Below are positions 34,029 through 45,012 of a stretch of 64,000 nt of DNA, in pieces. Made by a program: the position numbers and the translations under genes. Under the pieces are notes generated by a model, which had not been told where the DNA came from, searched no databases, and was given only the letters and a program-made list of their open reading frames with translations. The stretch's first letter is position 1. Every line of letters starts with the position of its first letter. This DNA comes from Tolypocladium sp. Sup5 PDA-1. Taxonomy: Eukaryota; Ascomycota; Sordariomycetes; Hypocreales; Ophiocordycipitaceae. The stretch covers positions 62,001-126,000 of the forward strand of contig JPHH03000026.1 of assembly GCA_000750105.3 (NCBI GenBank), given 5' to 3'.

Positions 34029-35393
34029 ATGGACTCGCCAGACGCAGTGGCCAGCGCGCCAGACGCCGCTCAACATGATCCGCAACACGAGGGCCAACAG
34101 AAGACGCCAGAGATGAAGCTCCTTGCGCATCGGCCCGCCCGAAACGAAGCGCCGCTGCCGCCTCTGGATGACGGCCTGCAGGGCGCCAATGACGCGACCC
34201 CTGGCCGTGGTGAGGCTCCGCGCCGATTCTACTCGTCCGCGCAGTGGACTGCCGACGGCACGACCATCATCGTGGGGGCCTCAGACAACTCAGTTTCCTC
34301 CTTTGTCCTGCCCGCCGACCTCCTGCAATCTGCCGACGAGGACCGTCGACTGGAGCCTCAGGCGACCACGAGGCTCCCCGAACCCACCCAGACCATCGTT
34401 CCCGCGCCTTTCTTCTCCCTCGCCGAGCCCACGTCCCAGACGTATCTCGTTGGCTGTCGCGACCATCCGCTGCACATCTATCACGCCTTTCCCCAGGATG
34501 AGCACCCCAACCCATTGGGCACGTACAAGCTGGTCAGGCAGGAAACGGAGGAGTACATCACGCCGGCGTCGCTGATCTGGCAGTATCCCGGCACGCACTT
34601 CCTCTGCGGCTCGGCAAATCGACTCGACTACTTTGACGTATCTCGTCACGGCTCAGATGGCCCCCTCCTGACTGTGCCGACGATACCATCAAGGCGACAC
34701 ATCTCAAAGGGCAGCGGGGTGGGCATGAAGGGGACCGTGGCCGCTCTCGCCGCGTCACCATACGATGCCAACGGCGGGTCCATCGTGGCTGCGGGCACCT
34801 GGACGCGTTGGATGGGACTATACGACCTCCAACGCACGGACAAAGTCGTCGCCAATTGGAGCATATCGCACGCGGGCGACGTCGAGTTCGACATCGATCT
34901 CGATGGCCAAGGAATTGTCCAGGTCGTTTGGAGCCCGTGTGGACGCTATCTCGTCGTCAACGAGCGGCACTCGGGCAGCCTCCTCGTATACGACATCCGC
35001 GGCTCAGGGCAGCTCCTCAGTGCATTGAGCGGCCGAAGGTCTACCACGCAGCAGAGGCTCGCATGCGACGTCTTCCAAGGCGACATCTCCGGCAATACGG
35101 GCTTTGAAGTCTGGGCGGGATCCGAGGACGGCTCGGTTCTCGTATGGGAGGACGTTGGCATGCAATACGGGGTTGCACAGCCCTCATGGGACTGGAAGGC
35201 CCACGACTCTCCCGTCGGAAGTACGGTGCTTCACAACTGCGGGTCGGTCGCCGCCACGTGCTCTGGAGGATGGGAACATGCTGCAGACCATGTAATCGGC
35301 GCCGACGTCGGGACCGGCCCAGAAGCTCACACTGGCAGCAGGACGCTTGACGAGTCGTCCCTGAAGGTCTGGTCGATCGGCGCGCAGGGCTGA
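34029..35393 (+). CDS. WRAP53/TCAB1-like WD-repeat protein
   Basis: Single exon, 454 residues. Predicted beta-propeller related to human WRAP53 (TCAB1), which binds the CAB box of scaRNAs and telomerase RNA, and to yeast Swt21. Family-like stretches are RFYSSAQWTADGTTIIVGAS, VGCRDHPLHIYHAF, KLVRQETEEYITPASLIW, PGTHFLCGSANRLDYFDVSR, and the repeat GTWTRWMGLYDL. Later blades include VQVVWSPCGRYLVVNERHSG and WAGSEDGSVLVWED. The last blade is disturbed by a serine/glycine-rich insertion before SSLKVWSIG. Start at 34029 is the first ATG in frame. Function in snRNA/scaRNA handling is inferred from the family. Confidence 0.8.
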   Translation: MDSPDAVASAPDAAQHDPQHEGQQKTPEMKLLAHRPARNEAPLPPLDDGLQGANDATPGRGEAPRRFYSSAQWTADGTTIIVGASDNSVSSFVLPADLLQSADEDRRLEPQATTRLPEPTQTIVPAPFFSLAEPTSQTYLVGCRDHPLHIYHAFPQDEHPNPLGTYKLVRQETEEYITPASLIWQYPGTHFLCGSANRLDYFDVSRHGSDGPLLTVPTIPSRRHISKGSGVGMKGTVAALAASPYDANGGSIVAAGTWTRWMGLYDLQRTDKVVANWSISHAGDVEFDIDLDGQGIVQVVWSPCGRYLVVNERHSGSLLVYDIRGSGQLLSALSGRRSTTQQRLACDVFQGDISGNTGFEVWAGSEDGSVLVWEDVGMQYGVAQPSWDWKAHDSPVGSTVLHNCGSVAATCSGGWEHAADHVIGADVGTGPEAHTGSRTLDESSLKVWSIGAQG

Positions 35394-37103
35394 CTGGCGG
35401 CTTCCGAAGCCAGATGGGGTTGCCGGCTGGAATTGTACATCTCCGTCTTGGACCACCGCCACAGCCAGGACAGCGATGCCAATTACCACTCGGCCTATTT
35501 ATTGAGGATATACCATTGGGTGCGTATTGCGCAGAAAACTGCCCTGCTAATGGCAATCGCTGCTTCCGACTTCCAGACCTCCGTCAGCCTCTTCCGCTGC
35601 ACGTCGGCGAGGATCCCTACCCGGCGACAGGTGCATGCAGCGCGCGTGGTCTTCAGTCTCAGCTCGCCTCGTTTCAGTAATTCCCGAATGGTCATTTGTC
35701 AATGCCTACCGTGAAGCCCTGGGTCTGTAATTGGGTCCCTGCTGACCGGCCTTTCCTTTTTCTTCGTAAGCCAGTCGCCCAGGTGTGGCTGCTCCTTCAC
35801 GATGCCTCTGCCACCACCGCTATCCAAACCATTCTCTCAAGCCAATGAAAACGCTTTCATCCTGGCTTACTGTACCCAAGATGAATTCGACGCGGCCTTG
35901 ATCCTTCACGGCAGACTTGTGTCTTGTCGAGACAATATGCTTGCGCTTAAGCTCACGTCTCTAATCAGCAGTCTCAAGACTGGCCTGGTGCTGGCGCTTG
36001 AGCCTTCTGTGTTTGCATGCAGGTACCTAACGGCATTTCGAATGATACAGGAGCTCATGTCCATGGTTAACTGCATCGCCTTTACTGGTCGCCGGTATTT
36101 AAGCTTGACCGGGGCAATATGCATCCCATCTCGGAGCTCGCCCGTGCATGCCATGCCCAGCCGCGGAAGGATGCGAATCGTCAATGAGCGCCGTCGACGG
36201 CCCTCATCGGCGACTAGGCTTGGACATATTCTACGGTTCTTGGTGGATTGTATAGAGCTTGGTGCCTTGCGGCTCTCAGCTTGCTTTATCTCGCTTTATC
36301 ATCCCGGAACACAACAATTCTGTCATCCTTCAACCTCAACTCTTTGGGGTTCTCATTCGGCACCCCAATCAACGCTGCTTTGTTCTGTAAACTCCGACAA
36401 GATCATCTAGTTACACGACGTAGTCACCCCATGCATGTGGCCTGACCCTGCACAGCCACTACACTGCAATACAAGCTATGTAGGTACCCTACAACCAACA
36501 TCTCCGCACATCCTCCCGCCCCCATTCCTGCAGTTGGTCACATCAACGATCAGCCGTCTGCATAGCCGCCTCTTCGCCATGTTGGTCCTAATGTCTCTGC
36601 AGCGGGTATGTCCCGGGCCGTCTTGAAGAACCCGTTTCAGTTGATGCAAGGGGCGGATCTACCCGCCAGCCACTTCGCCTCCGTCCCCACCGTCAAGGTG
36701 GACGAGCTTGCGAGGCTACTGTGAGTGAGTGTGTCCGTTTTGATAATTCGATAGTCTCTCAATTAGGCTGCTCTCTTGACATGTTTCGTCCGAGCGTGAA
36801 ATACAGTTCACTCTGAGAGCAACCTCCACGATAACACGCTGCTATAAGCGCTACAGTATCCTCCCCATCCAAACCTATACAACCTCCTCATAACGTCTAT
36901 CTAGTCGGCATATCCTGCCTGGCATCCGAGGGTATTGAACGAGAGCAAAGCATGCGAGCCAATCCGTAAGAATACTCTTCCAAATAACGCCACCACAGAA
37001 ACTCCATAGCCTTTTTCGTCTCCAATTGAACAGGGGTCGCCATGAGTTACAGTGCCAGAACACCCATTGCTGCGGTCGTTTTACAAGCCATGTCGTCTCA
37101 TCA
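35394..37103. other. 1.7 kb convergent region without a convincing gene
   Basis: Holds two 3' UTRs and about 1.3 kb of unexplained sequence. One 202-codon frame (35802-36410, plus) has no family resemblance and is crossed by a minus-strand frame. A short coding-looking stretch is listed at 36602-36723. Confidence 0.45.
36602..36723 (+). other. Short protein-like exon of unknown origin
   Basis: An acceptor-like CTAATGTCTCTGCAG ends at 36601 and includes a branch-point-like CTAAT. It is followed by a 39-codon frame from ATG 36607 (KNPFQLMQGADLP, FASVPTVKVDEL) to a stop at 36721-36723. The composition looks coding but no upstream exon was found. It may be the end of a decayed gene or chance. 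Confidence 0.2.
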
Positions 37104-38445
37104 TCACATCCACATCATGTTGCGCGCCTGTCTTCGATTCTGCTGCCACAGTATTCCGCCGCCGCTCCTGCGTGGCCCAGGGTACGCCCCCATGTTGTTA
37201 GAGTTGGGCTGTGTGCTGTCGTCGTCCTGGATCCCTTGCAGCGCCGAGTTGAATCCCTGGGAAAAGTCGTCAATCTCCCTGGTCAGCGGAACGCGATCGT
37301 GATCCACGCCCTGGTCGCCATCCCTAACGCCCATAACTCCCTCTGGGGGCGCTCCATCATAAAGATAGTGGGGCTGTCGGGCAGTCCCAACATCGGCGAC
37401 GCTGCTTTCGGGGTTGATGCCGTCGGCGTTGGTGTGTGCCTGCGGAAGCTGCTGAGGCAGTCCAGCTTCCGACACTTCATGCGACGAGGGCAGAGCCTCA
37501 AAGTAATGTCGGGCATCAGCCATTGGGCTAAGACTCCGTGTCAGCAGGATTATCCTTTACAACATCACAAGTATATAAGAGGGCTTACCTGATGTACTGC
37601 GTGTCCTGGTTGGGGCCAGGCCCCCGACGGGCATTACCCTTCTTCCGTCGCCACAGAAAAATGCCCAGTGTAATCAATGCAACCAAAAAGGCAAAGCCGC
37701 CAACCGTCCCTCCCACGATGGCACCCGTATTCGCGGTGCTTTTGCCCTTGTTCGGTGCCAGTGCCCCGTTGGTAGCGGATGCAGATGATGAGGCAATAGT
37801 ACTACTCCCGGGCTCGGAATCAGACTTACTGTCCGAGGACGTCGAGGAGCCAATGGTGGTGGGACTCGACAAAGGCGTCGGCGTCGCGGTCAACGACAGC
37901 GTCATGTGGCTGAACTGCAAAGGCTCGCGGCCGGAGGCAGTGGTGGCAACGCTGGTGGCCAGGTCCGAGGCGGAGCCGCAGCCGTATTGAAAGTATCCGC
38001 CTTCAAAGGTGTTCTTGTAGCAGACGTTCTTGCCGGCGCAGGTGAAGACGTAGGGGTCCTTGGCCGTCTGCGGACCGCTGTTCTTGTCAACGCAGCCGGT
38101 GAAGATGCCCCCAGTGCACTTATCACCATCTGGGCAACAGCCTATAGCCCCATGATCGACGTCGACGGCGCAGTGCGAGCCTGCCATACACGTCGCGGGC
38201 AGCGCCGGGTCTCCTCCTATGTACCCGCAGATGGTGTTGTACTGGCTGCGTCGACGAAGCTCGGCCGGCGACGTGGGCGCTGGTGTCGAGGCGGCCAAGG
38301 GCCATGGCTCGATGTTGAGCGCGCGCACCTGGACTGTCCTCGTCTCGCGGGGAAGCACATGGCCGATCGTGAGCCGAAGGAGTGTCGAGAGGACGAGGAG
38401 GGCGGCGGCGGGTGGTAGTCGTATGAAGAAATGGCTGGGGACCAT
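37104..38445 (-). CDS. Single-pass surface protein with Cys-rich ectodomain (Mid2/WSC-like layout)
   Basis: Predicted type I plasma-membrane protein. Exons 38445-37589 and 37527-37104 give 426 residues. An N-terminal signal (FFIRLPPAAALLVLSTLLRL) is followed by an ectodomain with about ten cysteines in ~90 residues (CGYIGGDPALPATC, GCCPDGDKC, YFQYGCG), a Ser/Thr-rich stalk, one transmembrane helix (GAIVGGTVGGFAFLVALITL) with a basic stop-transfer RRKK, and a ~150-residue cytosolic tail. This layout is that of fungal wall-stress sensors and glycoprotein-like proteins, but no WSC or Mid2 domain is certain. The upstream ATG at 38550 is possible; 38445 was chosen because it places the signal peptide at the start. 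Confidence 0.72.
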
Positions 38446-40099
38446 TGTGACGATGCTCCTCGCCTCGAGGTAGGCAAGGTAGGCGAGAAAGAATGGAGCT
38501 GCGCAGATATTATTGGAGTATCCAAGAATGGCGGCACAACCGAACGGCACGGCGCATACTCGTCGCGACGATAAACAAAACCGGTTGCTGTAGCTTGCTT
38601 GCTTGTTGGTTGGTTGTAGGGAGACCAGAGGACAAGAATCTGGTGGCAGCTGGAGGTCTGGACCGTCTGGTGGTAAAAAGCAAAGGCCTCAAGTTGTGCC
38701 TGGTCCCTGCCTGTGCCGGCTGCCTGGGAAGCCAACAGCGAGAGAGACTGGCTTGCTGCTGACTTGGCTTGGGCAAGTCTGGCTCGCAGTCTGCAGGTGT
38801 GCGCCAGGTTTATTTTAATCAGTTGGCGTCGAGGCTGCCCAGCCATGCGTGGTTTGCATGCGGAGGTGGGTGGCTGGTAGTCCGTAGTTGGCGATGCGAT
38901 CCATATGGATGGGCTGACCAACCCAGTTGCCGCTGCCGATTTTATCTCGGCCCATCAATATCGGGCAGGCCAATATCGGGCAGGCTTCAGGTTCCAGTTC
39001 CCTGCATGGGGGCCATTAGGCTTCTTCGAGATGGATCTTGTTGGCTGTGTCGTTTGTACGTGACACGGCAAAGCCAACATCCAAGCCCCCGCGAGTGTGA
39101 CCCAGGCTTTTGATGGTGATGTCGCGCAGCAGACGGCACGTCAGCACGTCCTCGGGGCTCCGTGAAACCTGCAAGAGACACGCGGCAGCCGCGGGGAGGC
39201 GAGCCGAGAGATGCGATGCGATGAGAGACATGCTGCTGCTGGCGACAACTGGGCCGACCTGCCCCAGTTGCCACTTGCCAGCGTTGCCGGTGCCAGCAAA
39301 CGAGAGCCGGGACAACTCGCAGGGGCAACGCACAGGCGCCTCGGGCTGTGCACATGTGTGCATGGAACGGGCGGTGGGCAGACTGCGCATTTCGTCTGGC
39401 CAATGGTGAGGGAAGTCGAGGTGGTGATGCTGGGGGTGGCGTTTGCTTCCCAACGGGGCTTTGTCGTTGACAGGGGCCATACCGTCTAGCGGCAGCAGAG
39501 GCTGCACTGTGCAAAACAATGACTGAAAGGCGCATGTTCACAGTGCGCAAAAGGCCCCCATTGCGGCAAACGGCGCGCTAATCTTGGGTGGCTTTCAGCC
39601 AGGCTTCTTTTCTTAGAAACGGGGTGGCTGTGCTCCATCGTAATGGCGGATCCGATCTCATCCAGGCACATACCTACCTACGAGTACCTCGGCCGGCAGC
39701 AGACCCGCGCTTCTCTCATGACATCGGCGTTTACTTCGTGCGGATATGGATATCAAGTCTGTCCGTCGTGTGCGCGACAGCTTGGGCGGAGCCCGACGGA
39801 CTGTTCAGTTGCGCCAATACGACGCTGTGTCCGACCTCTGCGCAGATGTCATCAGAATATCTATGGGGTCTTGGTGAAATGCCATTCAATTGTTGCGTGT
39901 ATGCAGATGGTAACTAGCATAGTCGATACTGAACAGAGAGAGAGTCGAATCAGAAATGGTTTGTGCATGGCACGCCATGCGTGCATGAGAAGAGAACAGA
40001 AGAAGGAGAGCGGCCCTCATTCATCCACCCACTTCCCGGTCAGCGCCACGGAAGACAAAGATCCAATAGAATCACGGACCTGTATCGATCGAGTCGAGT
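38446..40099. other. Gene-free region, 1.65 kb
   Basis: Promoter of the surface-protein gene plus the 3' flank of the DUF6923-like gene. A 15-bp direct repeat (AATATCGGGCAGGCC/T) is present at about 38956-38986. Frames of up to 188 codons overlap shadows and show no family features. Confidence 0.45.
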
Positions 40100-41194
40100 T
40101 TACGTGCTCGAGTCTGGCTGCAGGAAACAGCGCGTTCCGTCGTTGCTCTCCGCCGCTGGGCCAGTCGCCGTCTGCGAGGCCCCCCCGGGGTTGTCGATGG
40201 GGAACCTGAATATGCCGCCGCTCTGGTTGTCCGACCCGTAGAGCACGCCGTCGCTCGTCGACATGACGCCGCCAAAGGCCACGGCCTTGAGCCCGTCGGC
40301 CGCGTACACCGTCTCCCACGTGTGCGTCGTGATCGACCAGCGGACCAGCACCGGGGTGCCGCCCTGCGCGACGCCGACGCCGTACAAGTAGCCTGGCTTT
40401 GCGGGCGTGTATGCCCAGTCGGCCGGCGTTGGCACGTCCCCGAGCGTCGATGTCCCGGTATCGACAATCTGCCCGTACGTCGGAGAGCCCGGGGCAAGGT
40501 CGACGCGGCCCCAGGCCGTCCCGCCCGAGCTGTACCAGTACTGGCCGTCCGCGTCAAAGTCGCCAATGTTGGCAGACACGGGGAGCTCCACGACATCCTC
40601 TGTCGAGCCGTCGCCGAGGATGCGGATCAACTTGTTCCCTTGCGTGCCGTACATGTAATCCTCCTTGATGTTGTACCCGAGCGAGTTGATGGGGCCGCCG
40701 TCATTGCCGACGGTTGAGCTGATGATCTCCCTTTCGCCGGTGTTGAGGTTCACCTTGTACAGGGTATTGCGCTGGATCAGGTACGCGTCCGAGGCGCAGC
40801 TCAGGGTGGGCTTTGGCGGCTCTGTGGTTGTCGCACTCGAGGTTAAGCTTAGCATCTCGGTAGTCGTTGGGCTCGAGGTTGGGGTTGGCGGTTCAGTGGT
40901 TGTCGTGCTAGAACTCGAGCTTGGTGATGTCGTAGTTGTCGTACCAGTAGCTGACTGTTTGGTGGTCGTCTTACTGGAACTTGATGGATTGATCCTTGTT
41001 GTTCGAGAGCTTGACGGTTTGGCGGTGGTTGAATGACTGCACCTCCGCGTGATGGTCACGGTGCATAGTTCCGGCAGTGTGGTCGTCAGGCAATCAACGG
41101 CTCGCGCGTCGACTTCCACCCTCGGGGCAGGGCTGGCATACACGTAACCAGTGTATGCCATTGCCAAGAGGATCACGTAGCGGCACGGAACCAT
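40100..41194 (-). CDS. Secreted DUF6923-type propeller protein with Ser/Thr stalk
   Basis: Single exon, 364 residues, function unknown. A signal peptide ends near residue 21 (YVYASPAP). Residues ~50-130 are a Ser/Thr/Pro-rich, probably O-glycosylated linker with TTTT runs. Residues ~132-360 are a beta-rich domain with spaced SLGYNIKEDYMYGT, GDFDADGQYWYSSGG, DWAYTPAKPGYLYGVG and AFGGVMSTSDGVLYGSDN segments. This pattern matches the propeller-like DUF6923 domain found in fungal secreted and bacterial surface proteins. Two cysteines in the N-terminal part (CLTT, LCTV) may pair. No GPI signal is visible, so it is probably released or wall-trapped. Confidence 0.72.
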   Translation of the reverse strand: MVPCRYVILLAMAYTGYVYASPAPRVEVDARAVDCLTTTLPELCTVTITRRCSHSTTAKPSSSRTTRINPSSSSKTTTKQSATGTTTTTSPSSSSSTTTTEPPTPTSSPTTTEMLSLTSSATTTEPPKPTLSCASDAYLIQRNTLYKVNLNTGEREIISSTVGNDGGPINSLGYNIKEDYMYGTQGNKLIRILGDGSTEDVVELPVSANIGDFDADGQYWYSSGGTAWGRVDLAPGSPTYGQIVDTGTSTLGDVPTPADWAYTPAKPGYLYGVGVAQGGTPVLVRWSITTHTWETVYAADGLKAVAFGGVMSTSDGVLYGSDNQSGGIFRFPIDNPGGASQTATGPAAESNDGTRCFLQPDSST

Positions 41195-44100
41195 GGTGTT
41201 GCGTGGTGTTTGTCTTGGATCTTGATGAATGCTTGAGAGCGATGAAGGCGGATGGGGAATTTAGGAGTCAGGCCTGGATGGGGGTTTCTCTCGGCTTTAT
41301 ACTTGTGTCCAGTGACAGGAAGCACAACCTCTCCTCGTCTCCGCCCTCGTCCCGTTGCTGGCTCGCTTCACTTCAGTCCGGTGTCAAGGTTGAAGCACCA
41401 GATACAGTCGGTAATTGAAACGATAGTTTTGGCGTCTCACGATGCAAGCTTCATCACACAAGACGCCGACAAGTAACTCGAATGCCTCTATGGGCGGAGG
41501 CGAGAGCCGCGAGATGCTGAACCGTCGCCCCAGCCTGTTCATCGGTCCAGACTCGGGCCATCCGAGGTTGAGTGACCACACCTCTTAATATAACTGTGCG
41601 ATCAAGCACAGGCTATAGTGCTACTCTCAGCTGAGGTCTCGTGCGAATGTTTGGGATTCATTCATCAATTTGCCAGCTCTGTTGCAGACTCAAAGCTGAA
41701 AGTCGCTACAGGATCTGTCTTTCGTCCTACCTCGCCGTCTATATCGCACAAGACACGGGACGAACACGTCTCACCTGTACTGGGACACAAACCAATCTTT
41801 TGCCGACTGCGAGAGACATGCTAAAGATATCCCAAGACAAAGTTTGCGGATAGTGGTAGCCTAGGACTACTGCCGCAAGTGAAGTAGAGTGCAGTTGTCA
41901 ATGATACGAGGAATTAAACAGTTGCTTGATACGTTATGGGGCAGAGCACTTGGAATGACTTGGGTCATTGACGCCCTGGGAGCTCCCCTATAGTCGAACA
42001 CCCACCTCCGATTCTGAATTGTGGATGCTCTGGTGATCTGGGCCAAGACCGACGCCGGGGTGCAGCTCATGGCTACAGAGAATATCATCATACCGCCGGT
42101 CAGCAACGACGCGAGCCGGCAAGAGGTGAACGAATAGATCCATGTACTCTCGATGTAGATCGAAGTAATAGAGAGGAATAGCGAGGAACTACAAAGAATA
42201 GAGGAAATATGGGGAAATACATTGTTACAGTCTTCGCACACCAGAAGGGATAGGCAATGCGCTCGGAGACCTCCAGAGCCAAGTACTACTATTCCCAAAT
42301 ATTTAACCTGTTCAAGCCCATAATTAAGTCTTGGGTATTCGCGGCCTTTACGCCCATTTCGATCGGCTTGAGAATCGGTTTGTCTATTTTCTTAGCATTA
42401 TGAATGCAAAGCTCAGCTCTCTTGGTAACGATACCGCTCTCCTCCCTCTCTGAGACGCCAACACAGGTGCGCGCGGGACTTGCTGCATTCGCGTACACCC
42501 GGGATTCCGGGAGGAACGAGCTTCAGATTGGAAGGTGTGGCTGGATTTGGAAGGCCCTGAGGGGCATATATTTAGCTTTTCTGCTCCGGCCGAGAACTTA
42601 GACTAGCAATGCAACTTTTGCCCAATTTTGGGGATCTTTTTTTTGACGGGACAACCGATCGCAATCTTTGTAAGTGAAGCTGAGAGACGGACGACTCCCT
42701 CCAGCGGGCTAAAATAGCAACATTCGAGAAGCCAGCATGGAACGTCAGGTTGCCGAAGCTTGTGCGGGGCGACCGTTGACAGACGAGTCACGTGACTCTA
42801 GGGATCCAGATACAGCTTTGATTGGCTGGGCATGAGCCTCGGTGGCGCATGCAGGTTTCTGTTGGGGAGTCGAGGACAGGGAAGGTCGGGGGGTCTCGGC
42901 ATCTTGAGCTGTGTCAAAGGTGTGGCGCGTGTCAAGATGAGATGACGCGTGGACGAAGCCGCGTCGGATGGTGACGGGATAGCAGTCCCGTGTACGAATA
43001 CTCCGTAAGCCGATATCAAAACCACATGATGTTTCCCGGTTGGGGCCGTGACGATTACATTTCTACGCAGTGGTGTCGATATTGCAGCAGGGCAGTTGAG
43101 CATGCCGTGAGTTGTGAACAGATTGAAACCTGCGGCCTTGCCTCAGGTCCTTCCGCTCTGTGCTTACGATAAATGCTCCTAGGAGACTTTACGAAGTATC
43201 AGATATGCTCAGATCCATCGGACGTAGAACGGGAGCAAGACAGGGGATGACGGCGATACGCCCTGGTGGAGGGAAAGGCGGCTTTTGGTCATACTCTGGT
43301 GGCTTCAGCCATGCTTATCGTACGTAGGGCTGGCAAACTCGTATCATGCCAATCATCTCAGGCCCTGATGAAACGCAGTCGAGGCGTTGGGACACGTCCC
43401 GGATCATATGATAGGAAATGGTTGACGCCACCTCACTTACACACATGCAGTACGGTACGACAGATGGTTCGTTATCTTCGAAGCTCTCATGCATCGGATT
43501 GTTGGGCACCCCCAGCGCCGGGTTCGATTGACGTCTGCATGACGGAGCCGAGGCATGATCTGATGTTGCACAGGATGCATGGCGTGTTCGATGCGGGGTG
43601 AAGTGATGAAGAATAACAGTCGGAGGTGGCGATGTGGTCGGGTGTTGATGTTGGGAGACCCAGGCAAGGCGTGGGGAGTGGAGAAGGCAGATCTGGGACG
43701 TTCCATTCTCGATCAGGGGAGCTGCAGGGCGAGGTGCCCAAGCAAACCAAGCTCGCGAAGGTGCCCTCCTGTGCGCGGCTCTTCCAGGCTCGTCGGTTGC
43801 GGTGGCAAGGTACTTGTATTTCTCGTAAACAAACACGCCATAGCTGTTTGAACTGAAGATATTCTTGACATCCATTCTTTCTTCGGCACGAGCGCCGTTG
43901 ATTCGCTGCAGTCCCTGACAGGTGTGCACCACGGACGACGCAGGTACGCCACATCTGGCGAATCGAGCCAGCTGTTTTGTACCTCTGCCGCTAAATCTGG
44001 CCCTGGAGGTACATGCCACCACCCTCTCCAAGAAAAATTATCGGCCCCCCAAGGTTCGGGCCAGTGGGTCCCTTGCCACCTTCCCTTTCCCACTGGCGGC

Positions 44101-45012
44101 CCCCGGCTGTGGCAAAGCGGGGCCGCCGGACGTGCCAGCCAGCCAAACCAACCCAGAAAAAAAGTTGTTGGGGAAGAAGGGTTGGGTCGGGTCGGGACTG
44201 GCAAGAGCGAGTGAGCACCGCACCACAGCGCTTGCAGCCATTCACATACGGGCGATTGCACCTCGGCAGGGAACGTCCTGTGATTGAGGGCATCGCTGGA
44301 CGACGGCAGCACACATGCCATTTTGCTGGTGCGCCTCTGTCATGTGAACGGGCTGCTGCAGTGAATGAAGGAATCAAGGACTGCGTTTTTGTTGAAACTG
44401 AGCGTGTCCCGAGGGAGCGCGGAGGGCGGGCAGGTGGTGCTGTGATACATCCAACAAGTCTTACCGCCAGGGCGTACGAAGTACTCGTATAAAACCATTC
44501 CTTTCCGCCCTCTCCACTCGGGCCAAAAGGCGAATAAGAATCTTTGCAAAGGAAGCAAAAGAAGAACAGGATACCTGACTGGACCCTGCTGTCTGTGGCA
44601 CCGCGTGGAGACTGCTTGCAGGCTGGTGGCGCTGTCTTTTGATCTGTCTTGCGGTTCTCTTACACGCAGCGCAACGTTCGCATCCATCAAGTACTCGTAC
44701 ATACAACTTTCTGGCCCGCCTCCGCCCCAACCAACCCGGCCACCAAACCCTCCGCCGCTTTCCCCATACTTTTGCTCCCTGGACCTCTTCTTCTTCTACC
44801 TCCTCCCTCTCCTCTCCTCTCTCTTCTTACCTGACTTATCTTCTCCATCCTTTCAACCTCCCCGATTTCTCTTCCACACATCCTCCTTCCTCTTTGTCCG
44901 TTGGAGCTTTGTGCTGTGCGTCAGCCTGTTCAACAACCTCGCCAGGTGAACCAGGCCAACATCCCCCACGCATACGGGACACCTCCGACAGCTACACCAC
45001 ACATCGAAGAAG
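41195..45012. other. 3.8 kb gene-free stretch upstream of ole1
   Basis: The longest gap in the window. From about 41.6 to 42.6 kb it is richer in AT than its surroundings and holds several 60-140-codon frames on both strands, none with a known family motif. From 44.75 to 44.93 kb it is a long CT-rich tract, typical of fungal 5' leaders, immediately before ole1. No transposon ends, tRNA or repeat array was seen. It may be an extended ole1 regulatory region, old decayed DNA, or both. Confidence 0.45.

Noticed and set aside
1384..35393. naf1 and the WRAP53-like gene as an H/ACA RNP gene cluster
   Set aside because: They are over 30 kb apart with many unrelated genes between; proximity is probably chance.
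35802..36410. 202-codon frame as a possible gene
   Set aside because: No recognisable motif, no codon bias like the neighbours, and a minus-strand frame overlaps it.
39643..40209. 188-codon frame
   Set aside because: Runs into the 3' end of the DUF6923-type gene on the other strand and has no family features.
42289..42498. Lys/Ile-rich 69-codon frame considered as a transposase relic
   Set aside because: No catalytic motif, inverted repeats or target-site duplication could be found.
43315..44031. 238-codon minus-strand frame in the big gap
   Set aside because: Composition is not protein-like and several overlapping frames of similar length exist on both strands.
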